Below, in pieces: positions 8,820 through 17,212 of a stretch of 64,000 nt of DNA. The stretch is from Granulicella mallensis MP5ACTX8. Lineage in GTDB: Bacteria; Acidobacteriota; Terriglobia; Terriglobales; Acidobacteriaceae. The notes beneath the pieces are model-generated. The model was not told where the DNA came from. It saw only the letters and a program-made list of their open reading frames with translations, and ran no database searches. How positions within the stretch are numbered: position 1 is the stretch's first letter; each line of letters opens with the position of its first letter. Made by a program: the position numbers and the translations under genes. Where the stretch lies: contig NC_016631.1 of the NCBI RefSeq assembly GCF_000178955.2, positions 1,922,001 to 1,986,000 of the forward strand, in the 5' to 3' direction.

Positions 8820-10091
8820 ATGAGCGACTTGATTCCAGTGCCGACCAGCGCCTCCACCCTTCTGGGGATGCGCGTCGTCGACTCCGCTGGACATCCCTGC
8901 GGACGCGTGACGGAGTTCGCGGTCGATCTCTCGCGAGACGCTACGCATATTGCCGGTTTTGTTCTCGGCCTGCGATCGAAGGGCAAGATGCGTTCGACGT
9001 TCCTTCCCGTGGATCAGGTCCTGGTCCCCCGGCGGGCGGATAAGGTTTTGCGCACCGGCTCGAAGCCCACACCCTATACAGAAACCGACGATCTTCTGCT
9101 GTTGGACCGCGACTTGCTGGACCAGCAGATCATCGACGTGGATGGCCGCAAGGTCGTTCGTGTGAACGATGTCAACCTCACGTGGGAGCGCGCGGACCAA
9201 TCGGACGAGGCCAAGGGCCTTCGTATCGACGAGGTCGAGGTGGGGCTTCGCGGCGCTTCACGACGGCTTTTGAAGGGAGTCTCGGCACAGGCGGTCGAGG
9301 CAGTCTCGAGCAAGTTCCCGTCTCGTGCGATTCCCTGGGACTTTGTCGATCTGATCGACCGGGACCCAGCTCGGCGCGTGCGGTTGCGGATCGAGCAGGA
9401 CAAGCTTTCGCGGATGCACCCCTCGGACATCGCGGCCATCCTCGAAGAGCTGGCTCCGGCCGAGCGCGAGGCTATCTTTACCAGCCTGCCGGAAGAGACA
9501 GCGGCGGAGACGCTGGAAGAGGTCGAGCCGAAGATGCAGAAGGCGCTGCTGCAGGGCCTCGACTCCGAACGCGCAGCCGACATCATCGAGGAGATGGACC
9601 CCGGTGCGGCCGCCGATCTGCTCTCCGAACTCTCCGATGAGGAGAGCGAAGCGATCCTCGAAGAGATGGAGCCTGAGGAGCGTCAGGACGTTGAGGACCT
9701 GCTCGAGTTCTCCGCCAACAGCGCCGCCGGCCGCATGACGACTGACTTCGTGGGCGTAGCGCTGGGCGCCACCGTTGCCGATGCCATCGAGGTACTGCGC
9801 GCCTTTGACGGAGACGCGGACACCATTACGGAGATCTATCTGACTGGCGAAGAGGAGCACCTCAAGGGCGTTGTCGCACTGCCGAGGCTGCTTTTGGCGG
9901 CTCCCGACAAGTCCCTGGCCGAGCTCTCCGAGTGGCGCATTGTGAGCTGCACCTTGAAGGCTTCCGATAACGAGGTAGCCGAACTCTTCGACAAGTACAA
10001 CCTCCGCTCACTTCCCGTGGTCGATCATCATGGACACATCGCCGGTGTGATCCACGCCGAGCAGGTGATCGCGCAACTGCGTGAAGGGTGA
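8820..10091 (+). CDS. PRC-barrel / MgtE N-terminal / CBS domain protein
   Basis: A 423-residue soluble protein without a transport domain. PRC-barrel-like segments cover about 10-75 and 85-125 (IIDVDGRKVVRV). The MgtE_N superhelical domain covers about 190-300 (LHPSDIA-like RMHPSDIAAILEEL, then acidic LEEMEPEERQ), and a CBS pair about 300-420 (LRSLPVVDHHGHIAGVI). MgtE_N and CBS domains sense intracellular Mg2+ in MgtE channels, so a regulatory role towards a separate transporter is likely. The NRAMP-related transporter at 14130 is the obvious partner. AAGGGAGAG precedes the ATG at 8820. Confidence 0.85.
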   Translation: MSDLIPVPTSASTLLGMRVVDSAGHPCGRVTEFAVDLSRDATHIAGFVLGLRSKGKMRSTFLPVDQVLVPRRADKVLRTGSKPTPYTETDDLLLLDRDLLDQQIIDVDGRKVVRVNDVNLTWERADQSDEAKGLRIDEVEVGLRGASRRLLKGVSAQAVEAVSSKFPSRAIPWDFVDLIDRDPARRVRLRIEQDKLSRMHPSDIAAILEELAPAEREAIFTSLPEETAAETLEEVEPKMQKALLQGLDSERAADIIEEMDPGAAADLLSELSDEESEAILEEMEPEERQDVEDLLEFSANSAAGRMTTDFVGVALGATVADAIEVLRAFDGDADTITEIYLTGEEEHLKGVVALPRLLLAAPDKSLAELSEWRIVSCTLKASDNEVAELFDKYNLRSLPVVDHHGHIAGVIHAEQVIAQLREG

Positions 10092-10115
10092 GGCCATGAC
10101 CCGAAGGAAGATGGC

Positions 10116-11183
10116 ATGACCGCTCGCCCGCTCAAGATTTTGTACGTTGCCGGTCTCTCCCCCAACGACTCCTCGCAGTACCGTCTCTGGGCGCTGGAGC
10201 GGCTCGGCCACAGCGTCGTCTCGCTGAACGCCTATGGCTATCAGCCGCAGAGTGACCTCCTGAAGAAGGTCGTCTACCGCGTGCAGAGCGGGCCGTGGGT
10301 GGCGCGTCTGAACCGCGATATCCTCGCGGTGGCCGAACGTGAAAAGCCCGATATCTTCTGGGCGGACAAGTTGCTTTCGCTGCGGCCCGAGACGCTCGAC
10401 AAACTGCGCGGCATGGGGATCGTGAGCGTCAGCTACATGATCGACAACGCCTTCGGCCCGCGCCGCGATCCAGGTTGGCGGCTGTACATGAAGGACATTC
10501 CGCACTTCGATCTGCACGTTGTGCAGCGCGATAAAAATATTGCGGACTACAAGGCCAGCGGGGCTCGTGACGTCATCAAGATCCAGACAGCCTATGAGCC
10601 GACGATTCACTTTCCGCCACCGGCTGGATGGAGCGATAAAGACCGTGATCGCGGTGTCTCCTTCATCGGCACACCCTACGACGACCGTCCGCAGTTCCTG
10701 ACGCGGCTCTGGAAAGAGTTTGAGCTGCCTGTGGTGGTCTCGGGCGGCCTGGTGTGGAAGAAGGCGCTCGGGCCGGAGGCGACGGCTGCGTTGTATCGCG
10801 GCCATGGCGAGCTCTTTCGTGAGGAGTACCGCGAGGGAATCTGGAAGTCGAAGATCAATCTCAGCTTCATCACTCATGCCAACCAGGATGAGTTTGTGCA
10901 CAAGAGCTTCGAGATCGCTGCTTGCCAGGGCTTCCTTCTGGCAGAGCGTTCTCCGGGGCACCTGGCACGTTTTGTCGAAGACGAAGAGGCTGTCTTCTTC
11001 TCGGGAATCGAAGAGTGCGTGGCCAAGATTCGTCGCTATCTGCCGAATGAAGAGGCCCGCGAGCGCATCGCCGCCGCAGGCCGCGCCCGCGCGGTGCGGG
11101 ATGGCTATCACAACGACGCTCAGGTGGCTGCGATTGTGCAGCGTCTGCGGGACCTGCTTGCCACGAGGAGCTCTCAGGCATGA
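10116..11183 (+). CDS. CgeB-like glycosyltransferase
   Basis: A 355-residue GT-B type glycosyltransferase. The N-terminal half (about 5-170, KILYVAGLSPND) resembles CgeB/DUF3880-type proteins. The C-terminal half (about 210-350) has the group-1-like segment FEIAACQGFLLAERSPGH, which normally contacts the nucleotide sugar. Acceptor and donor are unknown. It starts 25 bp after the MgtE_N gene and its stop overlaps the next start (ATGA at 11180), so it is translationally coupled to the GMC oxidoreductase. Confidence 0.82.
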   Translation: MTARPLKILYVAGLSPNDSSQYRLWALERLGHSVVSLNAYGYQPQSDLLKKVVYRVQSGPWVARLNRDILAVAEREKPDIFWADKLLSLRPETLDKLRGMGIVSVSYMIDNAFGPRRDPGWRLYMKDIPHFDLHVVQRDKNIADYKASGARDVIKIQTAYEPTIHFPPPAGWSDKDRDRGVSFIGTPYDDRPQFLTRLWKEFELPVVVSGGLVWKKALGPEATAALYRGHGELFREEYREGIWKSKINLSFITHANQDEFVHKSFEIAACQGFLLAERSPGHLARFVEDEEAVFFSGIEECVAKIRRYLPNEEARERIAAAGRARAVRDGYHNDAQVAAIVQRLRDLLATRSSQA

Positions 11184-12730
11184 TCTTCGATCTCCTGCGC
11201 GACCGGCCCGGCCCTGATGATGTAGCTGATGTCTGCATCGTCGGCGCGGGTGCTGCGGGAATCGTTCTGGCCGTAGAGCTGGCGCGGCAAGGGAAGAGCG
11301 TTCTCATCGTCGAAGGCGGCGGCCGAGAGATCGAAGAGCCCGCACAGGAACCCTATCGCAGCGAGGTCGTTGGCCTGACGCATCGCGGCATCCACACCGG
11401 ACGCTTTCGCGTGCACGGAGGGACGACGACGAAGTGGGGCGGGCAGATTTTGGAACTCAACCCCGAAGACTTCGAGCGCCGCAACTGGATCGCTGGCAGC
11501 GGCTGGCCGTTTGCCAAGGCGGAACTGGACCCCTTTTATCGCCGCGCACTTGAGCTGGAAGGCGTCAGCGGTGCGATACAGCGTGATGGAGAGGTCTGGC
11601 ACACCCTGGGCCTCAAGGAGCCGGAGTTTGCCGGGCTGCAGTCCTATCTGTCGCGCTGGTGTCCCGAGCCAAACTTCGCGCGTCTGCACGCCGGTTCGAT
11701 TGAACAGAACGCGGGCATTCGCATCTGGCTGCACGCGAATGCCGTTGAACTTCTGATGGAACAGGAGACTGTCCGCGGCCTGCGTTGCCGCACGCAGACA
11801 GGGGTTGAGGCTGTCTTTCAAGCGAAGCAGTTTGTCTTTTGCATAGGCACGATCGAGTGCGTACGATTCTTCCTGCAACCGCGAGAGGGCGGTCTGCCGT
11901 GGAACCGGTCGGGTCTGCTGGGCCGCCACTTTCAGGATCATGTGGATGCCAACGCCGCACAGGTCCAGCCGCGCAACCGCCGTGCTTTTGGCACACTCTT
12001 CGACAACATCTTTCTGCGCGGCTACAAGTACCACCCCAAGGTGCGGCTGATGCCCTCCGAACAGGAAAAGGCCGGTCTGCTGAACTGTGCGGCGACGATG
12101 TACTTTCAGAGCGACATCGACGAGACGCTGGACGGGCTGAAGGGAACCGTAAAGCACCTGCTGCGCGGAAGGTTCGGAGAGCTAGGCATCGGCGATGCCG
12201 TACGCATGGTGCAGCATGCCCCTGTGCTGGCGCGGCAGTCACTGCGCTATGCGCTGCAGCACAGGGCCTACAATCCGGCGTCGGCCTCGATCAAGCTGCG
12301 CGTCCACTGCGAGCAGCGGCCCGACAGCACGAGCTCGATCACGCTGGGTGAGGAGAAGGACTCTCTGGGATTGTGGCGCACGCGCCTGGACTGGCGTATC
12401 TCGGAGCTGGAGCTGAGCACTATCCGCTATTTCGCGCAAACAGCGGCGAAGGCTCTGGATGAAGTGGCAGAGGTGACCCCTGAAGCAAGCTTGAGGGCAG
12501 AGGGAGATGGCTTCCTCGCACAGTGCGATGACAGCAACCATCACATGGGCGGCATGCGCATGGCTGTCAGCTCCGCAGAGGGAGTCGTCAGCCCGGAGCT
12601 TCTGCTGCATGGCACGCGGAACTGCTTTGTCTGCAGCGGAGCGGTCTTTCCGACCTCTGGATTCTCCAACCCAACGCACACCGTGCTTGCTCTTGCGGTG
12701 AGGCTTGCGGATCATTTGTCCCGAGCGTAA
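11180..12730 (+). CDS. GMC family FAD-dependent oxidoreductase
   Basis: A 516-residue flavoenzyme. The Rossmann FAD motif DVCIVGAGAAGIVLA lies at about 16-30, followed by the acidic ribose-binding end of beta2 (LIVEGGG). The C-terminal GMC domain has the catalytic region SNHHMGGMRM (about 453) and the closing GFSNPTHTVLALAVRLADH (about 492-510). It probably oxidises or reduces a sugar or alcohol group. The ATGA overlap with the glycosyltransferase suggests they act on the same glycan or glycolipid. Substrate unknown. Confidence 0.85.
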   Translation: MIFDLLRDRPGPDDVADVCIVGAGAAGIVLAVELARQGKSVLIVEGGGREIEEPAQEPYRSEVVGLTHRGIHTGRFRVHGGTTTKWGGQILELNPEDFERRNWIAGSGWPFAKAELDPFYRRALELEGVSGAIQRDGEVWHTLGLKEPEFAGLQSYLSRWCPEPNFARLHAGSIEQNAGIRIWLHANAVELLMEQETVRGLRCRTQTGVEAVFQAKQFVFCIGTIECVRFFLQPREGGLPWNRSGLLGRHFQDHVDANAAQVQPRNRRAFGTLFDNIFLRGYKYHPKVRLMPSEQEKAGLLNCAATMYFQSDIDETLDGLKGTVKHLLRGRFGELGIGDAVRMVQHAPVLARQSLRYALQHRAYNPASASIKLRVHCEQRPDSTSSITLGEEKDSLGLWRTRLDWRISELELSTIRYFAQTAAKALDEVAEVTPEASLRAEGDGFLAQCDDSNHHMGGMRMAVSSAEGVVSPELLLHGTRNCFVCSGAVFPTSGFSNPTHTVLALAVRLADHLSRA

Positions 12731-12800
12731 TGCGGGTCATGGTTAAAGCGATGCCGTAGTAGCTGCCTCAATGTTTGTTTTTTCGTATCACCATAGAACC

Positions 12801-13018
12801 GTCATCCTGAGCGAAGTCGTTCGCGTGCTTTGCGAACTACGCAGTCGAAGGACCCCGAGGGGCTTGGCCTCACCCAGGCAGTCGGGATCTTTTCCAGCAC
12901 GGAAGTTCAGGCTCGAACGCTTGAGGTAGAAAAGGGGCGAAGGGTATAGGCATGATGGCACCCTCGGGGTCCTTCGACTCCGCGTCCCCAAAGGCTGGGA
13001 CGCTCCGCTCAGGATGAC
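12801..13018. repeat. dispersed inverted repeat family A, copy 1
   Basis: The element starts GTCATCCTGAGCGAAG and ends CTCCGCTCAGGATGAC, so the termini are inverted repeats. A second inverted pair lies inside (GTCGAAGGACCCCGAGG and CCTCGGGGTCCTTCGAC). The central segment (TTTTCCAGCACG... to ...GAGGTAGAAAAGG) is shared with the other copies. It fills the 320-bp spacer between the GMC oxidoreductase and the aldo/keto reductase. Short ORFs inside it are not genes. Confidence 0.9.
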
Positions 13019-13050
13019 GACGTTACCAACTGAGTTACAAATTGCATTCG

Positions 13051-14133
13051 ATGCCCCTTCTCCACCCAACGGTTTCGCCTCTCCTCCACGATGCAGATAC
13101 TCTAGAGCCAGCAGCAGGAGGCCCCTTGCAGACGTTCAAGCTTGCAGATACCGGACGAATCACGACGCAGCTTGGCTATGGCTGCTCATCGCTCATGGGT
13201 GCCCTGGGACGGCGCAGCTCCCTGGCCCTGCTGGAAGCGGCGTACGACGCGGGCATTCGCCACTTCGATGTGGCCCCGATGTACGGTTATGGCGAAGCAG
13301 AGGCCTGTGTCGGCGAGTTCCGGCAGCGCCATCGCGACGAGATTACGATTACGACGAAGTACGGTATCCCGCCGGCACGAAATAGGGCTTTGCTGGGGAT
13401 CGCACGTCGCCTGGCCGGGCCCATTGTCCAGCATGTGCCCGCACTGAAGCAGAGGCTGTCTCGCGCGGCCTCTGCCGTAGCGGCCCCAGCGGAGAAGGCC
13501 AGCTTTACCGCCGAGCAGGCCAAGGCTTCTCTGGAGCGCAGTCTTGTCGCTTTAAAAGCAGACCGAATCGATGCCTGGCTACTGCACGACGCTGAAGCCG
13601 ATGATCTGCGTGACGACGGGCTTTTGCGTTTTCTCGAGGATTCCGTTGCGAAGGGAACCCTTGGCACCTTTGGAATCGGCAGCGACCGCAACCAGGTAGA
13701 GGCTCTTCTGCAGGAGCGCGCAGGGTACTGCCGCGTGCTGCAGTATCAGTGGTCGATTCTCGACGATGCGATTGCGCCGGGCGGCCCTTTCCGCATTCAT
13801 CACCGCGCTCTTACGGATAACTTTCGCTCTCTGCACGCGGCTCTGATTGCGGACCCCGAGCGCTGCAGCCGATGGTCCGATGAGGTGGGTGTCGATCTCG
13901 ATGACCGGGGAATCCTCGCGGCGGTTATGCTGAAGGCCTCTTTTGTCTTCAATCCTGATAGCATCGTGCTAGTTTCAACGAAGAATCCAAACCACATACG
14001 AGAGAATGTACGTGTCGCTGGAGAACCGGCGCTGGTTGCACCCGCGCGTCGTTTGCATGCCCTGATGCAGAGGGAAGCCCGGCGGGAAGGCCTGCCCTCC
14101 ACGACGACTCCCTCGAGGATGACCGCATCATGA
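13051..14133 (+). CDS. aldo/keto reductase family protein
   Basis: A 360-residue (beta/alpha)8 NAD(P)H oxidoreductase. Active-site residues can be seen: Asp in HFDVAPMYG, Tyr in YGYGEAE, Lys in TTKYGIP and His in WLLHDAE. A insertion of about 60 residues (about 115-160) separates the early strands. The start at ATG 13051 is preferred to the TTG at 13042; the ribosome site is weak because repeat A ends only 32 bp upstream. Its stop overlaps the transporter start (ATGA at 14130). Substrate unknown; probably a sugar aldehyde given the neighbours. Confidence 0.82.
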   Translation: MPLLHPTVSPLLHDADTLEPAAGGPLQTFKLADTGRITTQLGYGCSSLMGALGRRSSLALLEAAYDAGIRHFDVAPMYGYGEAEACVGEFRQRHRDEITITTKYGIPPARNRALLGIARRLAGPIVQHVPALKQRLSRAASAVAAPAEKASFTAEQAKASLERSLVALKADRIDAWLLHDAEADDLRDDGLLRFLEDSVAKGTLGTFGIGSDRNQVEALLQERAGYCRVLQYQWSILDDAIAPGGPFRIHHRALTDNFRSLHAALIADPERCSRWSDEVGVDLDDRGILAAVMLKASFVFNPDSIVLVSTKNPNHIRENVRVAGEPALVAPARRLHALMQREARREGLPSTTTPSRMTAS

Positions 14134-15383
14134 GCTTCTGGCGTCGCTGGCGGACCAGCATTTTTCTGATCTTCGCGGTCCTCGGGCCCGGCTTTATCAC
14201 GGCCAACGTCGACAACGACGCCGGCGGCATCTACACCTATGCCACGGCAGGGGCCCAGTTCGGCTATACGCTGCTGTGGACGATGATTCCCATGGCAGTG
14301 ATGCTGGCGTTCGCGCAGGAGATCTCGGCGCGCATGGGCGTTGTTACCGGCAAGGGCCTGAGCGAGCTGATCCGCGAAGAGTTCGGGTTGCGCATTACCG
14401 CGATCCTGATGATGGGCCTGGTGCTGTGCAACCTGGGCGATGTCGTCTCGGAGTTCGCCGGTGTGGCCAGCAGCACGCAGCTCTTTGGGCTGAGCAAATT
14501 TATCACGGTGCCCATTGCGGCAGTGCTGGTGTGGTGCCTGGTCGTCTATGGCGACTACAAGAAGCTGGAAAAGATCTTCGTCGTCCTCTCGTTTCTGTAT
14601 GTGGCCTACATCATTACCGCGGTGCTGTCGCACCCGAACTGGAGCCAGGCTGCGCACATGACCCTGCGTCTACCGAAGTGGCATGACCTGCGCAATCACA
14701 GCTATTTGTACTTATCGGTGGGCCTTATCGGGGCAACGGTCGCGCCTTGGCAGCAGTTCTATCTCCAGGCCTCGGTGGTGGATAAAGGAGCGCGGAAGTC
14801 GCAGTTGAAGCTGGCCCAGGGCGATGCAATCTTTGGCTCGGTATTCTCCGTGCTGGTCGCGGCTTTTATCGTCATCGCCTGTGCGGCGACCCTGTTCGTT
14901 GGTGGCCAGCATGACATTCGCGATGCTGCGGATGCTGCTCAGGCGCTACGTCCGCTGGGTGGGAAGTATGCATTCATCCTGTTCTCGTTCGGATTGCTGA
15001 ATGCTTCGCTGTTTGCGGCGTCGATCCTGCCATTGTCCACGGCCTATACGGTGTGCGAGGCAATGGGATTTGAGTCGGGGCTGAGCAAGAAGTTCAAGGA
15101 AGCCCCAGTCTTCTACTGGCTGTACACCTCGTTGCTGGCCATCGGGGCGATCGTCATCCTGGTCTCGAAGACCGAGCCGGTGAAGCTGGCGGTGTTGTCG
15201 CAGGTGCTGAATGGCGTGCTGCTGCCCTTCGTGCTGGTATTCATGCTGGTGTTGGTGAACAAGAAATCGGTGATGGGCGCGAAGACGAATCCGACGATCT
15301 ACAACGTGGTGGCCTGCGGCCTGACGGCACTGGCGACCACCCTTACAGTGGTGATGCTGTGGGGAACGGTGTTCTCGCACTAG
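14130..15383 (+). CDS. NRAMP-related divalent metal transporter (possibly Mg2+/NRMT type)
   Basis: A 417-residue inner-membrane transporter with about 11 membrane helices and the NRAMP fold. The canonical TM1 DPGN motif is replaced by NVDNDAGG (about 26-33), and the TM6 region, normally MPH, reads TVAPWQQFYLQ (about 202-212), so the soft methionine ligand for transition metals is missing. This is the pattern reported for NRAMP-related magnesium transporters (NRMT). It is translationally coupled to the aldo/keto reductase. An MgtE_N/CBS protein 4 kb upstream supports a Mg2+ role. Confidence 0.82.
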   Translation: MSFWRRWRTSIFLIFAVLGPGFITANVDNDAGGIYTYATAGAQFGYTLLWTMIPMAVMLAFAQEISARMGVVTGKGLSELIREEFGLRITAILMMGLVLCNLGDVVSEFAGVASSTQLFGLSKFITVPIAAVLVWCLVVYGDYKKLEKIFVVLSFLYVAYIITAVLSHPNWSQAAHMTLRLPKWHDLRNHSYLYLSVGLIGATVAPWQQFYLQASVVDKGARKSQLKLAQGDAIFGSVFSVLVAAFIVIACAATLFVGGQHDIRDAADAAQALRPLGGKYAFILFSFGLLNASLFAASILPLSTAYTVCEAMGFESGLSKKFKEAPVFYWLYTSLLAIGAIVILVSKTEPVKLAVLSQVLNGVLLPFVLVFMLVLVNKKSVMGAKTNPTIYNVVACGLTALATTLTVVMLWGTVFSH

Positions 15384-15415
15384 TCGACGTATTTTGTTCG
15401 TACTCTCACAGAATC

Positions 15416-15638
15416 GTCATCCTGAGCGAAGTAGTTCGCGTACTTTGCGAACTACGCAGTCGAAGGACCCCGAAGGACTTGATCTCGCCCATGACGTTGG
15501 GACCTTTTCCACCGCGAAAGTCCGGGGCTGGAACGCTTGAGGTAGAAAAGGGGCGAAGGGTACAGGCAGGATGGCAATCCTCGGGGTCCTTCGACTCCGC
15601 ACCTCGCAAAAAGCGCGAGGCGCTCCGCTCAGGATGAC
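15416..15638. repeat. dispersed inverted repeat family A, copy 2
   Basis: Same layout as copy 1: GTCATCCTGAGCGAAG at the left, CTCCGCTCAGGATGAC at the right, and internal GTCGAAGGACCCCGAAGG against CCTCGGGGTCCTTCGAC. The right sub-terminal region carries a nested small hairpin (CACCTCGC AAAAAGCGCGAGGCG type). It fills the spacer between the convergent NRAMP-like and Nudix genes. The flank to about 15700 ends in GATTTCGCTCTAGA, which also flanks copies 3 and 4, so the repeat extends about 60 bp outwards. Confidence 0.9.
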
Positions 15639-15707
15639 GATTCAGGGGGGTATGAACAAAAAACGCTATTGGTATCACGATCTTGATTTCGCTCTAGAAA
15701 AGTTACT

Positions 15708-16169
15708 CTAAAGAATCTTGCCTTCGGCCAGGTCACGTATCAACGTAAGATCGGCGGCGAGGAAGTCGTAGTCAGGCAACCGTTCGAGAGGGCTCCAGAG
15801 CATCTCCTGAAAGATGCGATTGTCGAGGTCGCCGCTAAATTCAGTCACAGCAAAGAACTGGATCTCGATCGTTCCCCCATTGCGATACGTATGGCGCACG
15901 GTGGTGATGTGATCGCCGATCTCGGCGACGATGCCCAGCTCTTCGCTCAACTCGCGAGCCAGAGCCTCTTTCGGGGTCTCGCCGGGCTCGATCTTGCCAC
16001 CGGGAAACTCCCACTTGAGCCCCATGGGCTGATCGGGGCGGCGCTGGCAGATGAAGACCTCGCGTTCGGCCCCGCTGCCGCGCAGAATCATGGCCGCTAC
16101 TACGTGCCGCAACGGTTTTGCGGTGTCGAGTGCGCGTTGCCCGTTGAGTTTGCGAATCGGCTCTTTCAC
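15708..16169 (-). CDS. Nudix hydrolase, MutT-like
   Basis: A 153-residue Nudix pyrophosphohydrolase, probably for oxidised nucleotides such as 8-oxo-dGTP. The complete Nudix box begins GGKIEPGETPKEAL and continues ARELSEELGI (about 56-79; pattern Gx5Ex7REUxEExGU). WEFPGG precedes it, as in MutT, and FICQRRPD matches the MutT substrate strand. Convergent with the NRAMP-like gene across repeat A copy 2. Confidence 0.88.
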   Translation of the reverse strand: MKEPIRKLNGQRALDTAKPLRHVVAAMILRGSGAEREVFICQRRPDQPMGLKWEFPGGKIEPGETPKEALARELSEELGIVAEIGDHITTVRHTYRNGGTIEIQFFAVTEFSGDLDNRIFQEMLWSPLERLPDYDFLAADLTLIRDLAEGKIL

Positions 16170-16303
16170 GTCTGCTCACAGTGTAGAACTTTTAGGCTGT
16201 GAACGAGGCGATGAGGGACCAAGTTTGACTCGTAAACAAAATTAGAAATCGTGAGGGCACAATCGAAGCCATGCCCTCACGATGCCAGGAATGATTTTTT
16301 CAG

Positions 16304-17056
16304 CTACCGCACAACAGAAGCCGGATAGTAAACCGGCCACGATTCAGCGATGCTGCGCTGCACGAGTTCTTCGGAAGGGTTTACCGGGAAGGCGCCCCTC
16401 GCGATCGCGAGCATGGCGGCATCATGCACCGAGTTGCCGAAGACCACGTCCGGCGCAGTAATGCCCGCGCGCCGCAGTGAGGCGACCTTGCCTTCATCGG
16501 TGGGAACATCCAGCAGTCGCTCGGTAGCGCGGCCGTTCTCAATCGCCACGCGGGCCGAGAGCACGCGATTGGCGGGGATGTTGAAGCGCCGCACGCCCTC
16601 TTCGATGACCCAGTCGCAGGTTGAGCTCACAGCCCAGATCTCTACGCCGTTATCCTGCAGTGCCGCTACGAGCTCGGCCATCTCGGGAAAGATATTGCGT
16701 TCGACGTGATTGCGAAAGAACTCGGCGGCGGCACTGCGCAGCTCGGTCTCGCGCAGGCCGTGGTAGATCTGCACCATCTCGCCGCAGATGGCGATCTCGG
16801 AGACCGTGCCGCGCTTGTACTCGACATAGCGGCTGTTGAGCCACTCGGTGGCCTCGCGCGAGAGCAGGCCGGTGTCCATCGTCCAGCGCATGAAGGAAGA
16901 GCCGGCATCGCCGGACCACAGTGTTCCGTCGCAGTCGAAGACCGCAATCCTGGGGGAAAGCGCATGGACACGGCTGAAAAACTGTTCGGTTGTCAGTGCC
17001 GCCGCTGTCGCGACCGGAATTGGCGAAGAAGAGAGGGTGTTCAATCGGGACTCCAA
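16304..17056 (-). CDS. HAD-superfamily phosphatase (HAD-IB, SerB-like)
   Basis: A 250-residue haloacid-dehalogenase-type hydrolase. Motif I is FDCDGTLWSGD (nucleophile Asp41, acid/base Asp43). Motif II is the Ser in WAVSSTCDW, and motif III/IV comprises a Lys in DEGKVASL and VVFGNSVHDAAML. This layout is HAD-IB, related to phosphoserine phosphatase. The substrate is not evident. It is divergent from uxaC with a 156-bp spacer. Confidence 0.8.
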   Translation of the reverse strand: MESRLNTLSSSPIPVATAAALTTEQFFSRVHALSPRIAVFDCDGTLWSGDAGSSFMRWTMDTGLLSREATEWLNSRYVEYKRGTVSEIAICGEMVQIYHGLRETELRSAAAEFFRNHVERNIFPEMAELVAALQDNGVEIWAVSSTCDWVIEEGVRRFNIPANRVLSARVAIENGRATERLLDVPTDEGKVASLRRAGITAPDVVFGNSVHDAAMLAIARGAFPVNPSEELVQRSIAESWPVYYPASVVR

Positions 17057-17212
17057 AGTGTCAAACCTCAGTAGAGTAGCATCGCAATGTTAAGAGCAAT
17101 AGATGAGATGCCGGGAGTGGCTGTCATAGCACCTGTCTGACCGAAGTGGTTCGAGTTTGATACGCTTCCAGCGTGGGCTCTTGAGACGTTAGGCCCGAAG
17201 GGACGCGAATAC

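Noticed and set aside
12788-13069. Short ORFs inside repeat A copies (also at 15359-15678, 24352-24648, 44588-44987)
   Set aside because: The same peptide-like readings occur in every copy because the DNA is repeated, and both strands are open; no ribosome site.
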